From: Gymnopilus junonius
Taxonomy: Eukaryota; Basidiomycota; Agaricomycetes; Agaricales; Galerinaceae
Assembly (NCBI GenBank): GCA_015501075.1
Contig: JADNYJ010000011.1
Location: 248,001-312,000, forward strand
Direction of reading: 5' to 3'
DNA: 64,000 nucleotides
Shown piece by piece: positions 10,984-21,874 of this stretch. The notes under the pieces are model-generated. The model had not been told where the DNA came from. It made no database searches and worked only from the letters and a program-made list of their open reading frames with translations. The number at the start of each line of letters is the position of its first letter. Positions within the stretch are counted from its first letter, which is position 1. The position numbers and the translations under genes are program-made.

Positions 10984-13479
10984 GGCATTCGAGAGCCGGT
11001 GATGAGGATGACGAAAGTATGGGGTCGTGAATGTTTGAATTGTTGCGTAGAGTGATTTTTTTTTCTCGTTTATAATGTAGTGCAAAATGCTGAAATATTT
11101 CTGTGGCGTTTGTAGGCTCACGATGACACTGTACAGTACTTGTACAGTAATGTGAATTCTTCAAATTACGACTGGGAAAGAAATCACACATTGCGGTGAG
11201 GTTATTGCAGATCCAGATTCCCCATCCGGAAGGGCCGTATGTCCTCATTCAAGCTGTGGGTGAGTGGGCGAGATCTCTGTCATGAGCCATTTCCCGAATT
11301 CTGCTACATGGCTGTCCGTACGCCTAATCTCTTTGTCATTCTTTCCCTTCTTTTTGGTTCGTATATGTATACCTCTTCGGCCTTTCATTCCCTTTGTCTT
11401 TCCTTTCATTCTATTCAGATCTGCATTGGCGCCGGTAGTACTCTATTGTGCCCCCCTGCACTGAGCACTCAATCTCTTATTGTCTCTTTTCTTCCTCCAT
11501 TCTTCTCATTTCTACGCATATATCCATGTGCATATAGCATAAACGAGTGACCCGTTCGCGTCCTTGTCTAAAATTATCTTACCTGTGTGGCACCTTGAGT
11601 AGTAGCGGCCATTGTAGAGAACGTCAACGTGCCCACTTATTCAACCCAGTATAAGTACATGGCCCTCTCGCTCGTGGCCCGCCGACGTCATTTTGAGCAA
11701 TTGTAGTAAATGAAATTGTTGGTCCTAGCCGGCCCAAGCGCATTGTTCTGAATTCTGCTTTCTTTGGTCTGGGATACGCATTGTCGACCCAGGATCGCGA
11801 TTATGCTCTAGAGTGGCAACATGGAGGGCCAAGTCTGAGCCACTGGGTCTGTAGCGGATATATAAAGGCTCTCGAATTGCCTCGTTCTCAAAATCTCAAT
11901 GCCCACTCTTCCTTTCCTTCCTTCCCTCCTGCTTCCTCGTTTCTTCCCTCCGTTTTTTTCCCTTCCCCATCAGGTATACCCAATGACTACGCGCACTTCA
12001 ATAAAGTCCTCAAACGTGAAGCAAACCCCGGCCCCATGCTCTACATAAAACGTACTCCCGCCCGACCTGTCTTGCCAGTCTTCTGCCTTTCTTGTCCTTT
12101 TCCTCTTCTTCTGCCTTTCCTTTTTCAAATTATTCTTAACATGGTACTGTCACTGTCTGACTCTGTGCAGTAAGGACTTAGATCTCGGATGGATGGATAT
12201 GCATACTCTATGCTCCATAGAGAGAGTATGTGTGTTAGGATAGGATACAAGGTGGAACACGATTTGGGTGGCTTTTAAAAATTCGGGTTGGGCGGTGGGG
12301 GGAAATTCAAGTACGATCTTGGGGCCGAGTTCGCTTTGAACTTTGGATTTGAGGCGGCTTTTGGACTTTTGACCTTCTTTCTTTCTTTGGTTTTTTTTCT
12401 ATTTCTATTGCCATTCTTTTTTTTCTCTCTTCCTTCTGGCCTTGTTTCTTTTTCTTCTTCCTTCTTTTTAGATTTTTTATCTGGACCTGCGTCAATGGTC
12501 CGCTTTGCATCCACCAGACAGAGAAGCGCAGAATCTTCTCCCGACTCCTCACTCTCGAAGCTCTATACCCACACCCATACCCAATTCTTCCCAGTCGTGA
12601 GTCGCTTGGACAGTCTAACTCTCCCCTGTATCACTTCCACCTTGGACCTGTTTCCTGGTGTCCTTGGATCGTTGAATCATCGAATCGGACGTGATACTGG
12701 TACGGCGGTGCAAATGTGCCTATTGGAAACTCATTGACTGGGTGAGAGCGGTGTCGTCCACTGAACGAGTAGTGTTGGAGTCGAGTTAAGGCCCTTTGTT
12801 TCTTCTTTTTTTTTTCTTTCGATTCTGGGATATCATGATAGACTTCGACTTTATTGTGGATGGAAATAACCCCCGGCTCCACGCTCTTTCCGGAAGCTCA
12901 ATCCTTCCCAGCCATGAGCTACCGGGATATAAATATCGCTTTCGCACAGTTCCGAGAACAAATTGACCCTTCTAAGTTTTCGTTTCGTCCGTGGAGCTTG
13001 GATCGGACTGGTAAGGTGATATAACAGTTATTTCACTCGCAGCTCATTGTCTGTGTGACAGTTGCAGTGACTTTCTTCATTTTCTTTTCCTTTTGCTTCC
13101 GGGTTATCTTTGTTGGATCGGAAGGATGCTGGATTGGATATATTTCTTCAGCTCGTTGATTTTCCTATCTTTTCTATTCCACCTGTGCGCTCAAAACGAT
13201 CGCCCAGCCGCTCTCACTGACGTAATTCAACCCCCGCCGTATCACTTAATCGAGCAAACTACCTGAATACTGTATTCTAGAGTTCTTGCATTTTTTGCAA
13301 CTAGCCCGCAGGGTTCAGTCCAGTGATCATCTCTGATGTGGTACGGCGATATAGTGTCGATTATTGAGAGAAATGGCTGGGATTCCCACTAGCTCGTCGT
13401 GAGGTAGCAAGGAAATTTTAGTTCGGGTTTAGGGTTCACACAATCCCTGCATTGTGGCACAATTTAGAACGAGGTAGTC
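10984..13479. other. Intergenic, promoter-like pyrimidine-rich segments, no gene recognised
   Basis: TATA-like boxes with pyrimidine-rich DNA downstream occur near 11,859 (GGATATATAAAGG) and near 12,930 (GGATATAAATAT). Neither is followed by a protein I recognise. A long C/T-rich stretch spans 11,900-12,130, and another T-rich stretch spans 12,370-12,480. The open frames here are short and of low complexity. Confidence 0.45.
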
Positions 13480-13993
13480 TTCTTTTTTCCCCTCAGATTT
13501 TTTTCGTTTGTCATGATGGAACTCAAAATTTCAAGACTATCAACGACAAGGTTTACTATAAGTACAGCCGACTGCATGAAAATTTTTCATCTCCTCATTT
13601 CCGCCGTCTACGAGCTAGGGTCCAATTTCCAATGTGGGACCCATCCGGATAGCTATGCAGATGGGTTCTCTTTTTTGAGGTCCTTCGGCTTGGCTTCCAT
13701 GTTCATCTTGTAGAGTGTTGTGGGTCATCCGTGATGGTGCGTCATATGTATAATTAGTTTCCAATCGAAGATCTCTATTATTTGATCATGTGAACATACC
13801 TCTCCTGCAGTCTTCCGCCATTATGAGCAGAATTGATCAATGCAGATCTGATGATCGTTAGACAAATTCTGTGTGGGTTCTAATAGTACCGCAGAGCTTT
13901 TTTCGATAGTGTAGGTATCCTGACTGTGGATGATTTTGTGCAAAGAGAGGTAGGAGGATGACCGATTGTTGGGTTGAAGCGTGGATCTAAATA
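13480..13993 (+). repeat. Copy B of the long repeat, left part
   Basis: Aligned by eye with copy A (about 90-787) and copy C. Landmarks are AGGGTCCAATTTCCAATGTGG, AGAGTGTTGTGGGTC and CTCCTGCAGTCTT. The alignment runs directly into the left end of the transposon at 13,994 and resumes at 18,067. Confidence 0.75.
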
Positions 13994-14019
13994 CTGTACG
14001 TAATCAGGTACTCGGTCAC
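13994..14019 (+). repeat. Left terminal inverted repeat of the pogo-like element
   Basis: 26 bases, reverse complement of 18,039-18,064 with no mismatch. It is preceded by TA. Confidence 0.95.
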
Positions 14020-14345
14020 CAACTGGTATTCTAGCCACCATTCATGTAATACCTAATGAAACCTCACAAAACCTCGCATATAGATGTTATAGGATGTTCT
14101 GTATGTGTCTTCCAAATTTTAGATTTTTTCAATACCTACATGACTACTGACGAATATTTTGGCAACACGGCCCAATTTAGGCCTGTTACCATGTACTCGG
14201 TCACTCGTGAGAACCGGGCTGTGCTGCTCGGAGCTGACCGTAATCTTCCCGCTTCCGAACGCTCCTTATCGCTGAAATCAAGATTTTCGTCAACGTCGAC
14301 ATCCATTGCACTTCAACTACCACCCTCACATCTACACTCGAGAGT

Positions 14346-17181
14346 TTATTTACGGTTTCGAAGGGGATAGCGATCACCAGGTGCAGTAGGATCTGTGACT
14401 GAGGGCAGAATTGCAATGACTGACACATCTTCAGCTGACTGCAAGGCCTGCCCACTGTCTTCTGCTGGCAGGGGAGCATTCACGGGCCCCTCAACATTAC
14501 CTATGGACCCCTCGACATCAACCACACCTTGTAGAAGTCTCGCTCTGCCGATTGGCCGAGGCCTAGGTCGCGGTTGAGTTGGAGGAGGTGCAATGGGCTC
14601 ACTTGGAGCAACTTCCGAATCAGAGGGCAGCTGAGGTTCAGACGTTGCCGAGCCTCCTTGTCCTGATCCACGTCCACGTCCGTGACTGCGCCCATTTCCG
14701 CGTCCACGACCTCGACCTCGTTTTCCGCCACCACCCACAACCCCAACCCCAACATCCATTTCGCTTGCGGATTCGGAATCGACCCCATCCTCGGACACAT
14801 CTTCTTCGGAATCATAGCTTTTCCCTGTCCGCTTCCCTTTACCCCGAACAACTGCAGCTTCCTTCGCCTTTCGAGCGGCGGCTCTCTGCTCTTTTAATTT
14901 GGCATCTTTGGCAGCTTTGGCAATTGCGCGCTCCTCCTTTGCTGCGGCTTTCTCAGCTGCCTTTGCCTCTTTCATCTCTGCCATCTGCCTCGCCTTTTCG
15001 ACCTGCTTCTCTGCCTTCTCCTCAGCTTTCCGTGCCTTTTCCCTCTCTTTCTCCTCCGCTTCTGCCGCCTTTTTCCTTTCCCGTTCTGCCTGCTCCTCCG
15101 CCCTCTCCTGAGCCTTCTCCATAAGGGCAAGTGCCTTGTAGTGGTCAATTATATCTTGGGCCCGCTGCTGAAGAACTGGTTTTGCCTCCTTGAACACGAG
15201 TTTCATCCAATCGTCCCAGACGCTTCTCGCCAACAAGTCAAGAATCTCTTCTGAAGTCAGATGACGAGCCTCGGAGGTAACCCGTTTATCTTTCTTCTTT
15301 TGCAATTTGTTGAACAGTTTTGTCCGTAGCTTTTCATTCTCGAGTTCCATGAGGCGTTTATGAGCAAAGTCCCTCTGGATTTGGTTACAAGTCGCCCGTA
15401 GGAGTCCAATAAGCATTGCATTCTGCTCCTGCAGATCCTGGTATGTCACGCCACGTCCTAAAACCTTTGGCATGGCAAAGCTGAATGATGAACTCGAAGG
15501 AGCATGGGATGTGGCCTGAGTTTCTCCGGCTTCAACATGTGCTTCGACCACGGACCCGTCTTGGGTTCGAGTGTGCATACTAGGTCTCGACTCAATACCA
15601 TGATGTTCGGTGGCTTCGCCGCCACTTTCGGCACCTGCGTTGGCATCAATATCACTGTCAAGTGACAGATCGGGATCGATGATGGGTAGATCCGCAACAA
15701 TGGGCCCAGCAAACGAAGGTGATGGAGTAGGTTCAGCCGATGAGAGCAAAGTGAGTGTCGTCGCAGTTGACTGAATTGTCATGGCTGAAAGATTTACAGC
15801 AGATTCAAAAGCAGCAATAACGTCGGAAGGAATAGTAGCAGGAACTGGCTGGGCTGATTGAGTCGTGGTGTTGAGGGATGGTTCATACAGGGATGAAGGG
15901 ATAACAGTGCGGTCAAATGGGTAAATTCCGGTCTTGAGAAAGGCCACCTTAATTGTTGTAGGTTTGAGTGCTTGTTCACGTGCAATTGAATAATGTTCTA
16001 TTAGGTTCGTTTTATCAATCACTATCCCCTGTCGCATAGCACGGTTCACCTCGGATTTCCAGCATGATGCCAGAGGTCCAAATACGGCAACATCACAAGG
16101 CTGGAGAACGTGGGTGGTGTGGGATGGAAGACAAATTACAATGATACGATTCGCCTTGGCGAATTTGCAGAATCGGTAAGTGCAATGACTGTTATGGCCG
16201 TCGAGAATAAGCAATCGGTATCCATCTGACTTGTTCCGTGCAGCAGTTGTAGGGTGAAAATCGTGTTCAAGCCAGATCGCGCCTAGCTCTTGATCAGTCC
16301 AGCCATTTGGTGAGCTCGAAATACTAGTCATGAGAATATGGTGAGTTGGTAGTATCTCGTAAATATAGATTATGTTACCTGGCGTTACAAGGGTTCTTGC
16401 GAGCCCATGCTGCATTGGTCTTTTTAGCTGGAAAAATTATTGAAGGGGGCAGGGCTGACCCATCTGCGCAAACAGTTTCAATAATAGTCACCATTTCCCT
16501 ATTCCCATCTTCAACATTGTATACATTTTTCTGATCTCTGTCAATAATTGCACGGACTCGCTTGCCAACACCAAGCTGGATGCCTTTCTCATCGCAGTTG
16601 TAAATATTCTCCGGGACAATGTTGTATTCCGCCACAACCTCCTCGTAAATGTCGAAGAAACCTGGTATAACTGATTACAATCAGTTCGTATAGTCAGATG
16701 TAACATTGGACTAACCTTGCACGTTTGTATAATTTACAGCTTTGGCCCGGCAGGCTTCCATGCTCTGCGTCCATCGCGTTTTCAACCCTGGGTGGCGTTG
16801 AAGAAACCGATGTGGCCAAACTGAGCCAACGTCGAAACCGCAAATGTGGGATGCATAATCAGCAAGAGATGTGGGGGTGAGAGGAACTCCACGACGACCC
16901 ATAGAACTTGCCCATTCAACAAGAATATCCTCCTGAGCAGCGGTAAGATTCTGCTGGTGCTCGTGTGACTGCATCCGTGTTTTCTTCCCATTGAAACGGT
17001 CAGTAAGTGTGGAGCTAGGTACATCAAATAATTTAGCAGCCTTTCGTAAAGAGAGTTTCTCCTTGTTAGGGATGTCGGTTCGTGCTCGAGATTTGTGATA
17101 GCCAGCCAAGGCAAGTTCTATCCGAGTTTCAGTGTCAAGAGCAGAGAGGTCATCAGGGATATTCAGGTCAAAGTCGGCCAT
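14346..17181 (-). CDS. pogo/Tigger-type DDE transposase with long charged C-terminal tail
   Basis: Three exons on the minus strand (17,181-16,716; 16,661-16,379; 16,323-14,346) give 909 codons, a 908-residue protein. The N-terminus has a psq-like helix-turn-helix (KLSLRKAAKLFDVPSSTLTD, about residues 45-64) and a CENP-B-type HTH segment (about 80-140, containing GVPLTPTSLADYAS). The catalytic aspartates appear as NCDEKG, then LILDGHNSH, then LQPCDVAVFG, so the triad is DDD as in pogo-like enzymes. The last 450 or so residues are not part of the usual fold: a coiled-coil-like run rich in Ala, Glu, Lys and Arg, then a Gly/Arg-rich basic patch (RGRGRGNGRSHGRG). The tail could aid DNA or RNA binding. 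No stop or frame change interrupts the gene. Confidence 0.93.
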
Positions 17182-18038
17182 TGGGTAGATCAGTGGTTTA
17201 GAAGGTTATGAACTGATAGAAAACTTCAGCGTCGCTTTGCTTTTCTTATAAACAAAATTTAAGGTGCTCTAACATCCGGTTCATCCTCTGACTCTGTTTT
17301 TCCGATGATATGAGTGATGTCAAAAACCGGGGTAATAGAGGTTTTTATAGCACAGCACAACTCCAGAACTGGTGCTATCTCGGGAACTTTTCGTATCAGA
17401 GATGCTAAAGGGAACTTAGGATTGTATTTTTAATTGCTTTTCAATGCTCTGAGGCAACAGGATGGTGGTTCCTGCAAACAAAATTCTGAATGCCTCCAAA
17501 ATGAATATGAGGGTATGCTGAGAGATATACATGGAAAAAAAATCCCAAAAATTGTAAAAACCTATGAGAATTGTCCTTCAACATGCAAAGACTGTATTCT
17601 AAAAAAACCAGAGCCCAGGGCCATGTTTTCACGAGTACTCCTAGATTAGACCAGACAGGATAATTGTAGGCAAAAATTGAACAGGTCAATTCAAATGGGG
17701 TGAAAGATGGTGAAATACAGTGAACATGAGTGTAAGTATAGTTCATTTATTCTCCGAAGAGCTTCAATCTTGCAAGGGACATGTGTTTCGGTGCGGGAGT
17801 GAGCTTTCGCGGACAAACTCTGGGTAGTACTATTTTGAAACACCTTCCAAATTAGGAAATTTACTCGAGAAGCGCAAAATCACACAATCGGCAACACCTC
17901 TGACAACAGAATCATGAGATTTCTTGAATTTTTTTTGACAAAAAGGTGGACGTCCATGGTACCTACAGGATTACACAAAAAAATTGGGACTTCTGTACCT
18001 CCCTGTTGCTCGACAGTGGCAGTGACCGATTACCTGAT

Positions 18039-18064
18039 GTGACCGAGTACCTGATTACGTACAG
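18039..18064 (-). repeat. Right terminal inverted repeat of the pogo-like element
   Basis: 26 bases, exact reverse complement of the left end, followed by TA at 18,065-18,066. A second partial copy of the motif (GACCGATTACCTGAT) lies directly inside it. Confidence 0.95.
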
Positions 18065-18066
18065 TA

Positions 18067-18450
18067 GAGCAAAAAAATGTTCCGACATGTGTGAGAGCAA
18101 GGATATCGCGAGGATTTTATTTCGGAGAATATTAAGGGTATGGAGCCTGCCGCCTAGGTGTCAAACGAAAAATTCAGGCCAAATAAATACCATACCGGGA
18201 CCTATCCCCGGTAGCAAATTTCCTACCCAATCCAGTAATGTTTGTCCCAGGGACTGATGCGCAGGCAGGCAGATGTCATGCTTAACACGATATTCGACCT
18301 AGGACCTCGTTTCGACTATTCCCATCAATTTTTTGCACAGGTATAGATTGTGTACCATGAAATAATTTTTAGTCTCAGCCGACTGTGGCCATAACGGTCC
18401 TACCTCACTGCCACGCTAAAGGATATAAAATGAGTGAGCGAACTCGACAT
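18067..18450 (+). repeat. Copy B of the long repeat, right part
   Basis: Continues the alignment to copy A from 788 onward. Landmarks are CCTATCCCCGGTAGC, CTCAGCCGACTGTGG and the TATA-like GGATATAAAAT near 18,420. Homology to copies A and C ends shortly after GAACTC near 18,447, about 25 bases beyond the TATA box. Confidence 0.75.
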
Positions 18451-20062
18451 TCGCTCTACCTCCCCTTGCATCCCAACCTCTGCCCAGCAAATCTTAAATA
18501 CCTTTTCTATTCGTCGCATTCACAATTGTATGTACAGCTGTCAGTCAGTTGATGCGGCGAATATTCGGAGGTATCTGAGAAGCTTGCTGGGCAGGTTGAC
18601 GGTATAGTGGGACCGTCAACTGATGCATCTACTAACATGTAGCCAGATACTGCGCACACTACCACGTGCTTCCATCTCCGATCCCTTGTATATCTCTATC
18701 AAGTAGAATGACATACCGTAGTATATTGGAACATAATAGTACACTTCTTTCACAAGGTGGCCGGCAAGGGAGCTGAGCGGAGACAACCCTGATCATAAAA
18801 AAGTGGATCAGTTAAATGACCTCCATCTGAAGTTTTTCAGCACAGCTCTTAGGGGCGATAACTAAATACACACCTATCTCTACGAGTCTCCAATTTCTCA
18901 TAGGGACCCCTTTAGCAGATGCTGGTTGATCACATCATGCTGCCGACTTGAAGTTGCAGCTGATTATCCTGGTATCGCTGGAGAAGAAGGATGAAAATGT
19001 TTCTTGACCTTCAATTTGTAAGGAGAGAGCCTCACAAGAAGACGCCAATGCAAAATGAGCTAAAACAGTGTGTCAGAGGCGACAGATGAGGAAAACCCTG
19101 TGGACTAACTCTACGGTCCGAGTGGCCGACTGACGTTTGTCATAGCATGAACTCCTACGTCCGCGTCAATGCTGAACGACAACTAGAGAAAAATAACTAT
19201 GATTGAGGCAACCCTCTACAGATTCGTCGACGATCTTTGGCATGTACCGCGAGAGCAGCTATCTTGTTATACGGAGTGCGCCATTGGTATCTCGAAAGCG
19301 GGCCGACGCTGCGGTAAGAGGGAAGACGTCAATCTGAAATAAACTAGTCGTTAAGTCTCAAAGAAATCGCTAGATTATCATGTTGGTGGCGCTGGATGCT
19401 TCATAAATCGGGACTCCTATGACAGATGAACAGATACGCGATCTGGTTGATCAACATTATGATCGGAAAAAGAGAGGGTGAAAGTGAACGGATGGAAACT
19501 AACCTTCAGATAAATAGCTGAATCGAGCGCCCAGTGGAGGACCCTGGTCCGCAAGTGGAAGAGGAAGGCCTGCTGAAGCGGAAGAGTAGCCGATTGTGTG
19601 ATCCTGCTTATTCGTGCGGCACGTGCTCCATTTCGGGATGGGGAACCAATCAAAGGCGCCTTCAGCTTCAGCGCCATCATCCCCCGGTCATCAATACACT
19701 CAGATTCCTGATTGGAACTTACGAGCCAAGCTTTTAGCATCAAACGGGCACATTTTTTTGGCATCGACTCTTCAAAAAATTCAGTCGAAGTCAGTGTTGT
19801 GCTTAGGGCTTAAAGGTTATTAATGTACAATTTGTACCTTAATAACAACGTTCCCACAGGAAGAGGTCGTGCCATCACTCTCATCCACTCACTATGATCT
19901 CTGGAAATGATATGAAACTTGGAATAAATGAAACCGAGTTGAAGGATAACTTTTGGAAGCGGAAACTAGATCGGGAAATACGGATCCGCTTCACATGACA
20001 TTGTCTTAGTTTTACAGAGACAATTGCCCTTTGGACAGAGGCAAGCCCTTCTAACCAGTACA
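18451..20062. other. Intergenic, no gene recognised; two short hairpins
   Basis: Palindromes are present at 18,595-18,620 (GTTGACGGT / ACCGTCAAC) and 19,816-19,846 (GTTATTAA / TTAATAAC with a nested GTAC pair). A minus-strand open frame at 19,764-19,417 has usable splice sites but no recognisable domain. The last 150 bases hold the 5' region of the HNH gene. Confidence 0.45.
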
Positions 20063-21294
20063 ATGACCGAGCTCCCAACGTTCGCAGATATCTCTGCATC
20101 CAATCGGTTTTACAAATTTCCCTCCGAAGTACTCGAAGCATATCGCCGTGTCGTCAGTCTGGAAAAGACATTAGAGGATGGAAAGGACGATAAAAAGCTG
20201 CTCTGTGTTAGGATCCTGGGATACCTTCTTTTGGAAGCACCGTCACATGAAGCTCGACTAGCAGTTGCTCGCAGAGTCAGGTCATCAGAGACTGATGACG
20301 CCCTGATAGACCTTGGTAAATGGTACTTTAATCATTTCATTCTCCCATGTGAGCCCTTTTCCTCTCATTTTCCAACGATGTTTCTCTCGCCCTGAGGATT
20401 CTTGACCAGTCAGAGTGATCAGGATATATAACGAACCATGGCCTACTCCATATATGGGTCCATTTTGTGAAAGTATTGAGGACATGTCGAGGGTATTGAC
20501 CGTCGAGACTCCAATGAACCGTTCACAGACAACACAAAATGTACGTACCTTGCGACGTTGATATATCTGCGGCTGAGACTTTCACATAGGCCTTGGTACG
20601 CGACGGCTTTCGCTGCGTTGTCACTGGGTTGTATGACCTCTTTTCTGTGGAAAACAACGCTGAGCTTGAGAGCTCGTTTAATGCCGAGAGCCAGCGTTCC
20701 TCAGGAACGGACTGCGCAAGCTTCTTAAAGAACGACCCTCATCAAGTGCGTAGACTATCTTATTTACAACTACCCTTTACCAATTGAACCATTTTCAGTA
20801 TCTTCTCTCTTCAACTTTATGGGAGATCATGGATGAGTTCGGATACGAGAACGTTACTGAGGAACTCCGCGGTGAAAAGACGCATAGGCTTGAAAATGCT
20901 ATCACCCTGAGTCGTAACGTGCACGAAGAGTTTAATCATTTGGACCTCTGGCTAGAACTGACAGTAAGCATTTCTTTTTCTGGTAGTAAGCTTTGGCTGA
21001 CCAACACTTTAGGAAAACGAAAACGTCTACAGAGTCATCGCTATAGACCCCAAACATTTTAACGCTAGCTTACTCAGATCTACAGTCACCTGCACCACCC
21101 CTGACAAGGAAAAATTACCCCTTCCATCTCCTTCGTATGTTTCCATCCATGCAGCGTGCGCAAAAGTAGCTCAACTGTCTGGAGCTGCTTCATATATCAC
21201 GAAGGTTTTAGACAATGTTACAAATTGGGAATCAGGGTTTTTTGCTGAAGATGGTTCTCTTTCTCAGGCGATGTATCAAGCTTTTCGACTATAG
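20063..21294 (+). CDS. HNH-nuclease-type domain protein
   Basis: Five exons (20,063-20,348; 20,410-20,540; 20,590-20,745; 20,799-20,963; 21,013-21,294) sum to exactly 340 codons, a 339-residue protein. The start MTELPTFADISASNRF begins the protein-like stretch; a further in-frame ATG lies 39 bases upstream. An N-terminal helical region of about 130 residues is followed by ALVRDGFRCVVTGLYD, the usual opening of fungal HNH domains. Then come a His at PHQYLLSS and the block HRLENAITLSRNVHEEFNHLDLW, which carries the Asn and His of the motif. Many such genes occur in Agaricomycetes, and their role is not established; nuclease activity is inferred. Only a single Cys is visible at the first position, so zinc binding is doubtful. 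Intact. Confidence 0.85.
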
Positions 21295-21874
21295 TTGACA
21301 AATATTTAATAAACGTGACATTTTGTTCCCGATTAAATGGAGACGGCGGAATTTATCATCATTACAAGCCTGAATCTGTACACAAAATAGTGATGTCCAG
21401 TTGTGCTTCCCCTTTAATATTGGTACTCTAATGCCGAATACGCGTATCATTCTCTACTATTGTGTACATATGTACTAGCACACGAGAACTTCGTGCAACA
21501 GGCTGGCGCGTAAGTCACTGACGCACGTGGGATTTGAATTTTGCCCCGTGACTGCGCTGGCAGGGCGGACACGTCAATAAATATTCGTCTCTGCCAAATG
21601 CCAACAGTGACAGAGTACTGAATTCCAAAATGGTACGTAGGGCAGAAGACCACGGTACAGTGCCCTACATGTTATCAACTTGAAAAAGAAAGGACACCTG
21701 CAGTTGCTCAGTGCGTCAGCATCGTGTCTTCCGCCTAGCTGTCTCATGGATTGCCCAAAAACGCGTTCCGGCCACGAGGCGGCAAGAATTCAATAATCTA
21801 CAGCCTTCTCTCACATCTTTCCATCCAGACTCCGAATCGTCTTTCTATAGCACCTTGACTATTTTGTTGGGAGA

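Larger units (their letters stand above)
13994..18064. mobile_element. Complete pogo/Fot1-like Tc1-mariner transposon, 4071 bp
   Basis: The ends are 26-bp terminal inverted repeats identical to each other (13,994-14,019 and 18,039-18,064), starting CTGTACGTAATCAGGTACTC. A TA dinucleotide flanks each end (13,992-13,993 and 18,065-18,066), the target duplication expected for Tc1/mariner elements. Part of the terminal motif is repeated next to the right end (18,028-18,039) and near 14,193, so there are subterminal copies. The element carries one transposase gene on the minus strand with an unbroken spliced frame. Identical ends and an open gene suggest a fairly recent insertion and possible activity. 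The flanks together rebuild copy B of the long repeat. Confidence 0.93.

Noticed and set aside
12275..12552. Lys/Glu-rich minus-strand frames
   Set aside because: Complement of a T/C-rich tract; low complexity only.
14579..15124. Plus-strand frame of 181 codons inside the transposon
   Set aside because: Antisense to the charged tail of the transposase; Leu/Pro/Ser runs result from the Ala/Glu/Lys codons on the other strand.
19417..19764. Minus-strand open frame of 115 codons with possible splice sites
   Set aside because: No recognisable domain, no upstream promoter and no second exon of convincing coding character.
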